From an uncultured Pseudomonadota bacterium (lineage in GTDB: Bacteria; Myxococcota_A; Polyangia; Nannocystales; Nannocystaceae): a stretch of 33,236 bases of DNA. The stretch covers positions 1 to 33,236 of the forward strand of contig CAJXVA010000046.1 in NCBI GenBank assembly GCA_913061055.1. Direction: 5' to 3'. The notes under the pieces are model-generated. The model ran no database searches. It was not told the DNA's origin and saw only the letters and a program-made list of their open reading frames with translations. Made by a program: the position numbers and the translations under genes. Shown here in pieces: positions 23,910-31,664 of the stretch. The first letter of the stretch is position 1, and the number at the start of each line of letters is the position of its first letter.

Positions 23910-25304
23910 TCAGGGGTCCCGGGTGAGACCGTGACGGGTCAGCTTTCGATAGAGCGTGGCTCGCCCGATGCCGAGCCGCCGCGCAGCCGCGGTGAGGTTC
24001 CCGCTGCACGCGTCGAGGGCATCAACGAGGGCTCGACGTTCGGCGTCGGCCATCGTCGTACCCTCGGGCGCCACCTCTGGGGCCGACGGAACAGCGGGTG
24101 CTATCGGCGCTATCGGTGGTGGGAGAGATGGTGTGGGGCCGACCGGAGCTGGGGTCCGGAGCCCCAACGTCGCCGCGCTCAACGTTTCGCCACGGTGCGC
24201 CACCACGCTGCGGTGCGCGACGTTGGCCAGCTCGCGCACGTTGCCGGGCCATGGGTGTTGCCTCAGCGCATCCCAGACGTCGTCCAAGATCTCCGGCGGC
24301 GGACATCCCATCGCCGAGGCGTGATGGCCGACGAAGTGTTCGAACAGTGCCCGGATGTCGTCGGGGTGGAAACGAAGTGCGGGGACTTCGATCGGGTAGA
24401 TCATCAAGCGGTAGTAGAGGTCTTGCCGGAACTCCTGCGCGGCGACCATTCGCTCGAGGTCGCGGTGGGTGGCGGAGAGCACCCGAACATTGATGGGCAC
24501 GGGCTCTGCCGCGCCGACCGGCTCGACGGTGCGTTCTTGCAGGACTCGCAGGAGCCGAACCTGAGCGGCGGGCGAGAGCTCGGCAACCTCATCGAGCAAC
24601 AACGTGCCGCCGTCAGCGAGCTGGAACTTTCCCTTGCGAGCGTGGGTGGCTCCGGTGAATGCCCCCTTCTCGTGCCCGAACAACACGGACTCCTGGAGGG
24701 CTTCGGGAATGGCGCCGCAGTTGAGTGCGATGAAGGGGCCGTCGGCGCGGCCGCTGGAGGCGTGAATCGAGCGGGCGACCAACTCCTTGCCGGTGCCGCT
24801 CTCCCCGTGGATGAAGACGGTGATGTCGGTGTCCGCGACCTTCCCGATCTCGTTACGGACGGCGTCCATCACGGGGGACTCGCCGATGAACAAAGGTGTT
24901 TCGGCGCGGGTTCGGTCTGGGGTGACCACGGCGAGTTGGGGGCGCATCGCGGCTTCCACAACTCTCAGAAAGCCAGCCTTGTGAATGGGCTTGACCACGA
25001 AATCGAACGCCCCAAGCTTCATGCACTCCACGGCGGTGTTCACCGCGTCGTCGGCGGTGAACACGACGATGCGGCATGGGACGCCGCGGGCGCGAAGGGC
25101 CCGAAGAACCGCGAGTCCATCCGGATCGGGCATGTTGAGGTCGAGGCAGACCAACGCTGGGTGTGGGCCGCCGTGGTCCAGGTACGCCTGTCCGCATCCG
25201 AAGCCTTCCACGGCGTAGCCGGCCGAAGCGAGCCAGGCACCCAGCAGGAGACGGATTTCGGTGTCGTCGTCGACGACGTGGATGCGAGGCACGGCTGGAG
25301 GCAT
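23910..25304 (-). CDS. NtrC-family sigma-54-dependent response regulator
   Basis: A 464-aa activator. The receiver domain (1-120) has VDDD at 11-14, phospho-acceptor Asp55 (LVCLDLNMPD), Thr83 and Lys105. The AAA+ domain (about 138-370) has Walker A GESGTGKE (167-174), the sigma-54 contact loop GAFTGA (214-219) and Walker B LLLDEV (235-240). A Pro/Ala-rich linker precedes a Fis-type HTH (TAAARRLGIGRATLYRKL, about 438-456). It would remodel sigma-54 polymerase at unlinked or nearby promoters. ATG 25304 has GGAG five bases upstream. No cognate histidine kinase is in the window. It is divergent from the REC-HPt gene, the two starts lying 138 bases apart. Confidence 0.96.
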   Translation of the reverse strand: MPPAVPRIHVVDDDTEIRLLLGAWLASAGYAVEGFGCGQAYLDHGGPHPALVCLDLNMPDPDGLAVLRALRARGVPCRIVVFTADDAVNTAVECMKLGAFDFVVKPIHKAGFLRVVEAAMRPQLAVVTPDRTRAETPLFIGESPVMDAVRNEIGKVADTDITVFIHGESGTGKELVARSIHASSGRADGPFIALNCGAIPEALQESVLFGHEKGAFTGATHARKGKFQLADGGTLLLDEVAELSPAAQVRLLRVLQERTVEPVGAAEPVPINVRVLSATHRDLERMVAAQEFRQDLYYRLMIYPIEVPALRFHPDDIRALFEHFVGHHASAMGCPPPEILDDVWDALRQHPWPGNVRELANVAHRSVVAHRGETLSAATLGLRTPAPVGPTPSLPPPIAPIAPAVPSAPEVAPEGTTMADAERRALVDALDACSGNLTAAARRLGIGRATLYRKLTRHGLTRDP

Positions 25305-25442
25305 GCGAACTCCACGAATCCATGCGGCCAAACGACCTCCCGGGCCAGCGCCGGGTCGGGTTGCGCATGTCCCGAGTTGGACCCCCGCTCGGCTCAGGTT
25401 CTCGCGCGGTGGGGCGATGACCTCGATCGGATGCCTCGGTCC

Positions 25443-26126
25443 ATGCCACAGCTGCTGCTCGTCGATGATGACGAGTCATCGCGGGTCCTGCTGGTTCAGG
25501 TGCTCTCGAGCTGGGGCTACGACCTGACGGAGGCGAGTAGCGGCGCCGAAGCACTCCGGCGACTGCGGGAGAACGATTTCGACGCGGTCCTGACGGACCT
25601 GGAGATGCCTGTGATCACGGGGTTTGTGCTCGTGCGGCAGATCCGCGCCCACGAAGAGCGATTGGGGACCCGCCGAACGCCGGTCATGGCGATCTCCGGG
25701 CACGCGACGCTCGCCACCCGTCGTGAATGCCTCCGGGTTGGGTTCGATCGGGTGCTGTGCAAGCCCTTCGACTGGGACACCGTTCGGGAAGCCCTCCGCG
25801 AGTTCGGGGGCAACAAGGGGGACGCTGCCCTCACTCGGCCCTTGGACGTCTCCTCCGAGGTGCGCTCGCTGCTGCCGTCGTTCTTTGCCGCCCGGCAGGA
25901 CGACTACTCCAAGATGATGGTGGCGCTGAGGAACCAGGAGTTTGACGAAATCGACCGGCTGGGACATCGGCTCAAGGGTTCCGGAGGCAGTTTTGGGTTT
26001 CCCGAGCTCAGCACGATCGGCGAGTTGTTGGAGGTCGCGGCACGGGCACGCGACGCTGGAAGCTGCGCGGAGGCCCTCGAGGCGCTTGGGGCGACGCTTC
26101 GCGAGGCAGTCTCGCGAGCAGCCTGA
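25443..26126 (+). CDS. Response regulator with C-terminal HPt domain
   Basis: A 227-aa phosphorelay protein. The receiver domain opens MPQLLLVDDDESSRVLL with phospho-acceptor Asp52 (VLTDLEMP), Ser85 and Lys107 (LCKPFD). The HPt domain (about 136-227) has His175 in LGHRLKGSGGSFGF. Such REC-HPt fusions shuttle phosphate between a kinase and a final regulator. An in-frame ATG at 25431 would add MPRS; I prefer 25443 because the receiver fold begins there, and neither has a strong ribosome site. Its divergence from the NtrC-type gene makes these two plausible partners in one relay, with the kinase elsewhere. This is inferred from position. Confidence 0.94.
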   Translation: MPQLLLVDDDESSRVLLVQVLSSWGYDLTEASSGAEALRRLRENDFDAVLTDLEMPVITGFVLVRQIRAHEERLGTRRTPVMAISGHATLATRRECLRVGFDRVLCKPFDWDTVREALREFGGNKGDAALTRPLDVSSEVRSLLPSFFAARQDDYSKMMVALRNQEFDEIDRLGHRLKGSGGSFGFPELSTIGELLEVAARARDAGSCAEALEALGATLREAVSRAA

Positions 26127-26141
26127 GAGGATCGCTCGGCG

Positions 26142-26987
26142 TCACTCGCCGCAGGCGGCTTGAATCACCTCGGTCGCTCGCTCGAACGGTCCCTCGAACG
26201 ATGTCGCACAGATCGACTCTGTGAGGCCGTGTTCGAACTGCCGTGTAAACCGAATCAGGGTATCGGCTTGCGTTGCGTGCCCAGTGCGAGAGCAGGTGTC
26301 GTCCTCGGTGTGCGCGATCGAAAGCACCACCACGGACTCCGGGTTGCCCCCCTTGGCGCGGACGATCGTGTCGTAGGTCAGCGTGTCGCTGACGCCGTCT
26401 TCATCGGTGAGGATGACGACGACGAGCATCGCGTCGGAGCGAAAAAAACCTTCGTTGCAGACGGCGACGTCGTCGATTCGGGGCTCGAGGGCCCCCCGGA
26501 TCGCACCGAGGGGTCGCTCGGAGGTGGAACCGGTCGTTCCCACGCGGATTGCACACTCGAGCCCCGACTCGAGATCGTCCTGCTCGGTCATGAACCGCCG
26601 CCCCTGCGTGAAGGGACCGCAGGTCTGCTCGGAGCTGTTGTGACCTCCGGTCTGGGTGACGAGCGCGCCGAGGTGCTCGCACCCCGGTGCGTTGTGCTCG
26701 TATGCGTCCGTGGTCATCACACCCACGTGGACCGACTCCACAGACTCGAGGACACCCGCAACGCCGTGGATGAAGTCGGTCACGCTCAGCGCAAGCTTGT
26801 GCTGGTTGTTGCCCATGCTCGAGGAGTTGTCGACGATGAACAGGTAGTCGACTTTCGAGCATCCATCGACCCAGGGGTCGAACGCGTCTTCGCTGCGCAT
26901 GTCGGCGGAAAACACATCGATCGGGGTTCGGCCACATCCCACCGCGAGTGAACAAAACAACAACGCCGCTCCTGCTTTGTGTCTCAT
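26142..26987 (-). CDS. von Willebrand factor A-type lipoprotein
   Basis: A 281-aa exported lipoprotein: MRHKAGAALLFCSLAVGC with lipobox AVGC. The vWA domain starts at VDYLFIVDNSSSMGNNQ, with the MIDAS motif DxSxS at 53-57 (metal-ion-dependent adhesion). A later acidic site, VVVILTDEDG, is the usual MIDAS partner strand. Cys residues (GCEHLG, QTCGPF, LECAI) suggest disulfides. Such proteins bind protein partners or matrix at the cell surface. It converges with the REC-HPt gene (15 bases). The type is clear; the ligand is unknown. Confidence 0.92.
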   Translation of the reverse strand: MRHKAGAALLFCSLAVGCGRTPIDVFSADMRSEDAFDPWVDGCSKVDYLFIVDNSSSMGNNQHKLALSVTDFIHGVAGVLESVESVHVGVMTTDAYEHNAPGCEHLGALVTQTGGHNSSEQTCGPFTQGRRFMTEQDDLESGLECAIRVGTTGSTSERPLGAIRGALEPRIDDVAVCNEGFFRSDAMLVVVILTDEDGVSDTLTYDTIVRAKGGNPESVVVLSIAHTEDDTCSRTGHATQADTLIRFTRQFEHGLTESICATSFEGPFERATEVIQAACGE

Positions 26988-27117
26988 TCATGGGACCAAC
27001 GGTCCCAGCCGGTGGTGCTTACGGCGCCGCCGACGTTTTCGTGCCTTCCTGCAGGATCTGGCGTTTGTCGGGTCGATCTCGTGCTGGCGGCGAGGCGGCG
27101 CGGTATCATCTGTGGGC

Positions 27118-27780
27118 GTGTCCGGGGTCGCGATCGTGTCGGTAGCAGCGGTATGTGCCGGATACCTGTGGCTCGAGCGCCACCAGGTCCGTCGCGCAGC
27201 GAAGGTCCGAGGGCGGGAGCGACGACAGCTCGGCGTCTTGCGGTGGTCCGAGCCGGACCCAGACTTGGGCCGGCCTGCCTCCAACTTGCTCGAGCGGCGG
27301 ATCGAAGATGCGGTTCGCTGTGCCGACTTCGCGTGTGCCTACCACCAGCGGCTGTTCCTTCGCGGCGCGGACGGGGAATCTCCGTTCCAGCTTCGGCGGG
27401 CCCGGGTCGACGCTGCACAACGCCGATTCGCTCAAGCGTCCGAGCGTCTGGAGCACGAAGCCGCCGCGTGGCTTTCGTCCGCAGAATCGGACCCCGCGAT
27501 CGACGAGCAGGCGAAGCTCGCAGTTGCCCGCATGCATGGATGGCTTGGCGAGCATCCGGTGTCCGGCCGGTTTCCCATTGGGAACGACCAACCAATCGCT
27601 GCCACCGTGGACGTGTTTGAGAACGTCCTGGCCAACCTTCGACAGCGACGCGGGCGAGGGCTGGGCGCTGATCCCTTCCGTCACGCCGTGGACGGGGCTG
27701 CGAGACAGGATGTCACGTCCATGTCTGAACCCGTGCCGCCGCGACACGACGCCGCTTCGTCCTGCACCGCGCGTCGCTGA
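27118..27780 (+). CDS. Membrane-anchored helical protein of unknown function
   Basis: About 220 aa, not recognised. From GTG 27118 the protein opens with a hydrophobic segment (VAIVSVAAVCAGYLWL), likely an N-terminal anchor, then a basic stretch (RRAAKVRGRERRQ). A long helical region rich in Glu/Arg/Ala follows (LERRIEDAVRCADFACAYHQ; RRFAQASERLEHEAAAWL). GTG 27112 is an equally possible start and the frame stays open to 26899, overlapping the divergent vWA gene. No ribosome site decides it. Other frames across this stretch are also open, so I am only moderately sure that this is the real one. Confidence 0.6.
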   Translation: MSGVAIVSVAAVCAGYLWLERHQVRRAAKVRGRERRQLGVLRWSEPDPDLGRPASNLLERRIEDAVRCADFACAYHQRLFLRGADGESPFQLRRARVDAAQRRFAQASERLEHEAAAWLSSAESDPAIDEQAKLAVARMHGWLGEHPVSGRFPIGNDQPIAATVDVFENVLANLRQRRGRGLGADPFRHAVDGAARQDVTSMSEPVPPRHDAASSCTARR

Positions 27781-27815
27781 AACCACGGCAGCGCCGCGCT
27801 GGCACGTCGCTTGCG

Positions 27816-28268
27816 ATGGGGTGGGGTATGCAGGCGTCCCCCTGGTTCCTCGAAGTGGTCGGCCGTGTGCCTCGGTGGCATCGCACCGCGTGGCTGGTTG
27901 GGTTGTTGGCCCTGTCGCTGGGCTTTGGGCTGGTCTTGGCCGTCTGCACAGAGGCTGGGTGCGTGGATCGACGAGATCGGACCGGCCGGGCTCTCATCCA
28001 TCTGCGGCAGAGCATTCAGATGGCCCGCTTGGGCGCGGGTCCGCATGCCGGCTGCCCCGAAGCGCTGGCTGCGGCGACCCTCGGAGGGGTCCTGGAGCAC
28101 GCCGTGGACGGCTGGGACCATCCCGTGCAGATCCGTTGCTATGGGGACACGCTCGTCCTCCGATCGGATGCCTACGACCCCGCAGACCCCTTCGACGACG
28201 TGGTGCTCGTTGCCCCGATGCTGGCCCAGACCAGCCGAGAGGTGAGCCTCGCCGAAGGGCTGCGCTAG
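27816..28268 (+). CDS. Membrane-anchored protein with pseudopilin-like C-terminal segment
   Basis: A 150-aa protein with one membrane helix (TAWLVGLLALSLGFGLVLAV, about residues 24-43). The tail resembles the end of GspG-type major pseudopilins: DGWDHPVQIRCYGDTLVL, then DAYDPADPFDDVV, comparable to DPWGnPYq.. and G..DDI. There is no prepilin leader (no GFTLIE), so it is not a standard pseudopilin. It follows the previous gene by 35 bases on the same strand, so they may form an operon. ATG 27828 is an alternative start. The resemblance is by eye and moderate. Confidence 0.6.
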   Translation: MGWGMQASPWFLEVVGRVPRWHRTAWLVGLLALSLGFGLVLAVCTEAGCVDRRDRTGRALIHLRQSIQMARLGAGPHAGCPEALAAATLGGVLEHAVDGWDHPVQIRCYGDTLVLRSDAYDPADPFDDVVLVAPMLAQTSREVSLAEGLR

Positions 28269-28321
28269 TTGCGCGAAGAAATGCCTTGTGAGTCGGTGCA
28301 GGTGTGGGCAGGATGTCGCGC

Positions 28322-28342
28322 GCCCGAATAGTGTTTTCGGGC
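28322..28342. promoter_or_regulatory. Hairpin just upstream of infA
   Basis: GCCCGAA (28322-28328) and TTCGGGC (28336-28342) form a perfect 7-bp stem with a 7-base loop. It ends 10 bases before the infA start, in the place where a Shine-Dalgarno would be; none is seen. It could shape infA translation, or end the upstream transcript. Confidence 0.5.
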
Positions 28343-28352
28343 CAGCCTGACT

Positions 28353-28571
28353 ATGGGAAACGAGGACGCAATTGAGTTCGACGGTGTGATCAGAGAGGTC
28401 CTCAGCGGAGGAACTTTCAAAGTGGATGTGGGCGAAGGCCACACCGTGATCGCAAAGCTTTCAGGACGCATGCGTCGTCACCGGATCCGAGTTGTCCTCG
28501 GCGACCGTGTGAAGGTCGAAGTGTCGCCGTACGACCCGACTCGTGGTCGTGTCACCTACCGTCAGCGGTAG
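28353..28571 (+). CDS. infA: Translation initiation factor IF-1
   Basis: A 72-aa OB-fold protein that binds the 30S A site during initiation. It aligns end to end with IF-1: EDAIEFDGVIREVLSGGTF, then GHTVIAKLSGRMRRHRIRV, GDRVKVEVSPYDPTRGRV and a basic end. Length is exactly typical. It stands apart from ribosomal protein genes, which is common for extra or relocated infA copies, so a second copy elsewhere is possible. No Shine-Dalgarno is seen; a 7-bp hairpin lies just upstream. It is followed by two GC-rich hairpins and a LeuA-type domain gene. Confidence 0.95.
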   Translation: MGNEDAIEFDGVIREVLSGGTFKVDVGEGHTVIAKLSGRMRRHRIRVVLGDRVKVEVSPYDPTRGRVTYRQR

Positions 28572-28590
28572 GCGCTCGCCGTAGGCATCC

Positions 28591-28615
28591 GCGCGCCGCA
28601 CGGACGTCGGCGCGC
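28591..28615. terminator. GC-rich hairpin after infA (possible terminator)
   Basis: GCGCGCCG (28591-28598) and CGGCGCGC (28608-28615) make an 8-bp stem with a 9-base loop, 20 bases after the infA stop. There is no U-tract, so it may be a pause or transcript-end structure rather than a classic terminator. Confidence 0.45.
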
Positions 28616-28648
28616 AAGTCAGCACACGATTGCGTTGTGCGATGAGAA

Positions 28649-28679
28649 GGCGGGGTATCGCGAGTTCGCGAGCCCCGCC
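28649..28679. terminator. Long hairpin upstream of the LeuA-type gene
   Basis: GGCGGGG (28649-28655) pairs with CCCCGCC (28673-28679), and TCGCGA/TCGCGA continue the stem across a small TA/G bulge. It is followed by gctgctttgtg, ending 27 bases before ATG 28707. It is either the infA terminator or an attenuator-like element of the LeuA-type gene. Its position argues against the longer in-frame start at 28635. Confidence 0.5.
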
Positions 28680-28706
28680 GCTGCTTTGTGCAACACTGCC
28701 CGTCCC

Positions 28707-29321
28707 ATGCGAGCCGCCCTAGGCCCTCTCCAGACGCAAGCCCTTCAGACGATGCGCGAAGTCCTTTCGGACGAGTTCCGGACCCTCGAGGTTCGCCGCT
28801 ATGCCATCGACGAGGACTTCCGGGACGGGCACTGCACGATCCGTTGCGAGGCCGTGGAGAGCCCTGGGGAGCGGGAGATCGAGGTCAATGGCAAGGGCGT
28901 CGGCATGCTCGACGCGTTCTTCTCCGGTCTCCGCGAGCGCTACCAGGGCGAGTTCCCCTCGCTCGCCTCGATCCGGTTCTCGAGTTTCTCGGTTCGGGGG
29001 CTGATGGGCGACGCGCACGCCGAGCAGGCCACCGACGCGCAGGCCGAGGCGACCGTTGGCGTGACGAACTCATCCAATCGAGAGTTCCACTTCACCACGC
29101 TGTCCCCTTCGGTCAGCCACTCGTCGATCGAGGCCGTCTTGGCTGCGGTCGAGTACTTCGTCAACTCCGAGCAGGCGTACGTGCGCATCTACAAGGCGCT
29201 GCAACACCATCGCACCAGCGGCCGCCCCGAGATGGTCGCGCGCTACACCAAGCTGCTCGCCGAGATGGTGCGCAACACCTCGTACTCCTCCGCGGTCGAG
29301 CGCCTTCAAGCGCAGGAGTAG
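28707..29321 (+). CDS. Free-standing 2-isopropylmalate synthase regulatory (LeuA allosteric) domain protein
   Basis: A 204-aa protein with only the C-terminal regulatory/dimerisation domain of LeuA and none of its TIM-barrel catalytic part. The domain's signatures are NGKGVGMLDAFFSGL (61-75), matching the G.GPVDA..  region, TDAQAEATVGV (109-119), matching GTDA.A.V.V, and SPSVSHSSIEAVLAAVEYFVN, matching the final s.DII.AS..Al.d..N helix. In LeuA this domain binds leucine and controls activity. A separate copy could be a leucine sensor or a trans-acting regulatory subunit; that is inference. ATG 28707 is chosen; the frame is open from 28635. Confidence 0.85.
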   Translation: MRAALGPLQTQALQTMREVLSDEFRTLEVRRYAIDEDFRDGHCTIRCEAVESPGEREIEVNGKGVGMLDAFFSGLRERYQGEFPSLASIRFSSFSVRGLMGDAHAEQATDAQAEATVGVTNSSNREFHFTTLSPSVSHSSIEAVLAAVEYFVNSEQAYVRIYKALQHHRTSGRPEMVARYTKLLAEMVRNTSYSSAVERLQAQE

Positions 29322-29327
29322 GGGGGC

Positions 29328-30146
29328 TCAGCCTTCCTGCGGGAAGCATGGAAATTCGATCGCACCCGAGGCATCGCCCCAGTTGAGATCGACCGCGAGC
29401 GCACGCACCCCAAGGGGCTCGAGCAGCCGATTGACGCTGAGCAGGTCCTCGGGCGTCAAGTAGCCGCCGTTTTCTCGGGCGTATTCCGAGCTGACCACGA
29501 GGCCGCCGCCGGCGTCGAGGAAGCCAAGGAGCGTGGCGAATTCTTGGTCGCTCGGGGTCTCTCCTTCATCGAGGAATGCGGACTCCTCGTAGTACGCGAC
29601 GATGTCGAAGTCATCGCGTAGCGCCTGCGGTTCGCCCACGTAGGCTTGTGGCAGGTGAGGCTGGGCCGGGTGGGTTTGTCCGAGGACGTCCATCGGCTCG
29701 GCGCGCCCCAGGACCAATAGGCGCGGGGTGTCCTGGGCCTGACCCAGCCACGACACCAGCGGGCAGTCGGTCTCCTCGTTCAGGGGCAGGGAAAAGTCCG
29801 CCGCAGCGATGAAGCGCCCGGGCCCGCGGTTCCCCAGCGCGTAGACCGGCTGCCCCTCGAGCGCGGCCGATGCGAACACATTCTCCCCAAAGAGCGCGAG
29901 CGTGCCCGACTGCATCGACGACAGCTGCATCGAACACTGCACGCACTGGGTTCCGGGAGTGTCGCCGCCGAGGTCGATACGGGCGCCCGTGCTCGAGTCG
30001 CCGCTGTCTTCGCCGGAACTGGAGCTGGAGCTGGAGCCGGACGCCGAGGGATTGGGGCGCCCGTCCATCGCGTCCGAGATCGAACGCGGCTCGGCAGCGC
30101 AGGCCGCCAAGATCATCAGGCCAACAAGGGGATCGTAGGGTCGCAT
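29328..30146 (-). CDS. Lipoprotein with Ser-rich linker and amidotransferase-like fold
   Basis: A 272-aa exported lipoprotein: MRPYDPLVGLMILAAC, lipobox LAAC. A poly-Ser stretch (about 36-44) leads into an acidic linker. Beyond it, segments such as GTLALFGENVFASAAL and FATLLGFLDAGGGLVVSSEYA look like a class I glutamine-amidotransferase-type (ThuA-like) alpha/beta fold, without the catalytic Cys-His pair I could point to; this is tentative. It starts one base after the stop of the next gene upstream, so the two are one operon. I give no function. Confidence 0.8.
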   Translation of the reverse strand: MRPYDPLVGLMILAACAAEPRSISDAMDGRPNPSASGSSSSSSSGEDSGDSSTGARIDLGGDTPGTQCVQCSMQLSSMQSGTLALFGENVFASAALEGQPVYALGNRGPGRFIAAADFSLPLNEETDCPLVSWLGQAQDTPRLLVLGRAEPMDVLGQTHPAQPHLPQAYVGEPQALRDDFDIVAYYEESAFLDEGETPSDQEFATLLGFLDAGGGLVVSSEYARENGGYLTPEDLLSVNRLLEPLGVRALAVDLNWGDASGAIEFPCFPQEG

Positions 30147-30147
30147 G

Positions 30148-31620
30148 TCAGCCGACCGGGGGCGGGGCGTCGTAGGGGATTTGGCAGACGCCGATCTCCA
30201 GGATTAGATACAGAAGCACGAGCTCCTGTGGGGTGAGGCCTACGTACGAGTTGGAGAACTCGGCCATGTGGTAGGTGGTGAAGAGCACCTTGCCGCAGCC
30301 GTACTCTCCCGTGACGGTGAGCGGGTGGTTGCCACCGGGGATGATGTTGCTGTCGCCCGGTCCTTCGATCCAGACCTTGTGGCCCACATCGATCTGGCCA
30401 CCCATGCCGTCGTCGACCATGACGGACGGAGTGGATGCGATACCGGACCAGTTGTCGACGGTCTCGATCGTCGGCGGAGCGTTGACGGAGGGGAACGAAG
30501 CGCCGGCGCCGTTGAGCGGGTTGATGTCCTTGAGGCCCGGTGGCAAGGCGTCGAGCCAGGCCGTGAGGTCGTCGTCGAGCACGGTCGCGGTGGAGCTGTA
30601 GGGGTCGGGCAGGTCGGCGCTGCCACCGTCGGTGTAGAAGGTCTGGTACTGCCCGAACACGCGGCCGATGAATTCGTTGGACCAATCCGACGCGTAGAAC
30701 TTGCCCCCATTGTCGACCCAGCGCCGGATGTTCTCGATGACGGCCGGGTCGTTCAGGGCCGAGAGCGCCGTGTCGTCGGAGCAGGGCACGAAGATGATGT
30801 GGTACTGCTCCATCAGCGTGTAGCTGCTCAGGAGCTGCGCGAAGGAGCCCAGCGAAGTGGTCTCGGGGCCACCGCCAAAGATGTCGGTGGTGTTGGACCA
30901 GACATCGAACTGCTCGGTGCCGGGCACGAAGTCCTGCTGGAAATCTTCGATGATCGTGTCGGCGAGACCGAGCTTGCCCAGCGCGTCCTCGAGGCGATCG
31001 TACGAACCCCAAGCCAGGGCGATGCGCGGGATGTACAGCCCCTCACCGGGGATGTTTTCGGCGGGCAGGCTGGTGAGCTCCGGGGCGAACTCGGTGGGGC
31101 CGGGCTCGACCGTGAGCTCCGTGACCCTCATGAACTGCCCCTTGCGTACGACGAGGTGGGTGGCGCCGCTGTAGGCCGGGAGTTCGAAGCTTCCGTCAGC
31201 CTCGGTCAGGATGAAGGGGATGTCGCACGGAAGCTCGACGCATTCGGCACAGTAGACCGTCTGAGGAATGCCGTCGGGGGGGTCGTCGGTGAGGTAGACC
31301 AACGCACCGCTGACAGGGATCTCCTGGTTCGGTGCGTACACGATGCCAGTGAGCATCGCGTCCGTACCGGGCAGCGGCGGACATGAGCCGTCCGGCCCGT
31401 CCGGATCCGCCCCGGTCTCCGGGGCACCCACGTCGAGCTTGACGTCGCCACCGGTCTCGACCTCGCCGCCACCGGTCGTGTCGTCGACGGGGTCCGTGTC
31501 CTGACCCGCAGAGATCGTGGTCGGCAGGTCACCGCTCCCGATACCGTCCTCTTCGCGCGGCGCATCGTTGCATGCAGCCGTCAACCCAAACCCCAACACC
31601 AGTGCCCAAACTCTTTGCAT
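30148..31620 (-). CDS. Lipoprotein with carboxypeptidase-regulatory-like and amidotransferase-like domains
   Basis: A 490-aa exported lipoprotein: MQRVWALVLGFGLTAAC, lipobox TAAC, then an Asp/Gly/Thr linker. At about 85-165 is a carboxypeptidase-regulatory-like beta domain (LTGIVYAPNQEIPVSGALVY, later EADGSFELPAYSG). A second half has ThuA-like elements (YHIIFVPCSDDTAL, IRRWVDNGGKFYASDW, YGCGKVLFTTYHMAEF), shared with the downstream protein. ATG 31620 was chosen over one four codons upstream because it gives the cleanest signal. It is the middle gene of a minus-strand operon. The role may be extracellular recognition of a ligand; this is inference. Confidence 0.85.
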   Translation of the reverse strand: MQRVWALVLGFGLTAACNDAPREEDGIGSGDLPTTISAGQDTDPVDDTTGGGEVETGGDVKLDVGAPETGADPDGPDGSCPPLPGTDAMLTGIVYAPNQEIPVSGALVYLTDDPPDGIPQTVYCAECVELPCDIPFILTEADGSFELPAYSGATHLVVRKGQFMRVTELTVEPGPTEFAPELTSLPAENIPGEGLYIPRIALAWGSYDRLEDALGKLGLADTIIEDFQQDFVPGTEQFDVWSNTTDIFGGGPETTSLGSFAQLLSSYTLMEQYHIIFVPCSDDTALSALNDPAVIENIRRWVDNGGKFYASDWSNEFIGRVFGQYQTFYTDGGSADLPDPYSSTATVLDDDLTAWLDALPPGLKDINPLNGAGASFPSVNAPPTIETVDNWSGIASTPSVMVDDGMGGQIDVGHKVWIEGPGDSNIIPGGNHPLTVTGEYGCGKVLFTTYHMAEFSNSYVGLTPQELVLLYLILEIGVCQIPYDAPPPVG

Positions 31621-31664
31621 CGCCCGATCCAATCCTGGCCCGCACTGTACCCCGCGCAGCGGTG

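Noticed and set aside
25262..25280. gtcgtcgtcgacgacg palindrome as a possible operator
   Set aside because: It lies inside the NtrC-type coding region and encodes the run of aspartates of the receiver domain.
23850..25442. Plus-strand frame opposite the NtrC-type gene, continuous with REC-HPt
   Set aside because: Antisense to a well-supported regulator. The receiver domain begins at 25443, so the extension is a shadow.
27155..28291. Long plus-strand open frame of 378 codons
   Set aside because: Composition is Arg/Pro/Gly-rich, as in shadow frames of GC-rich DNA. It overlaps two better candidates that have membrane anchors and coherent helices.
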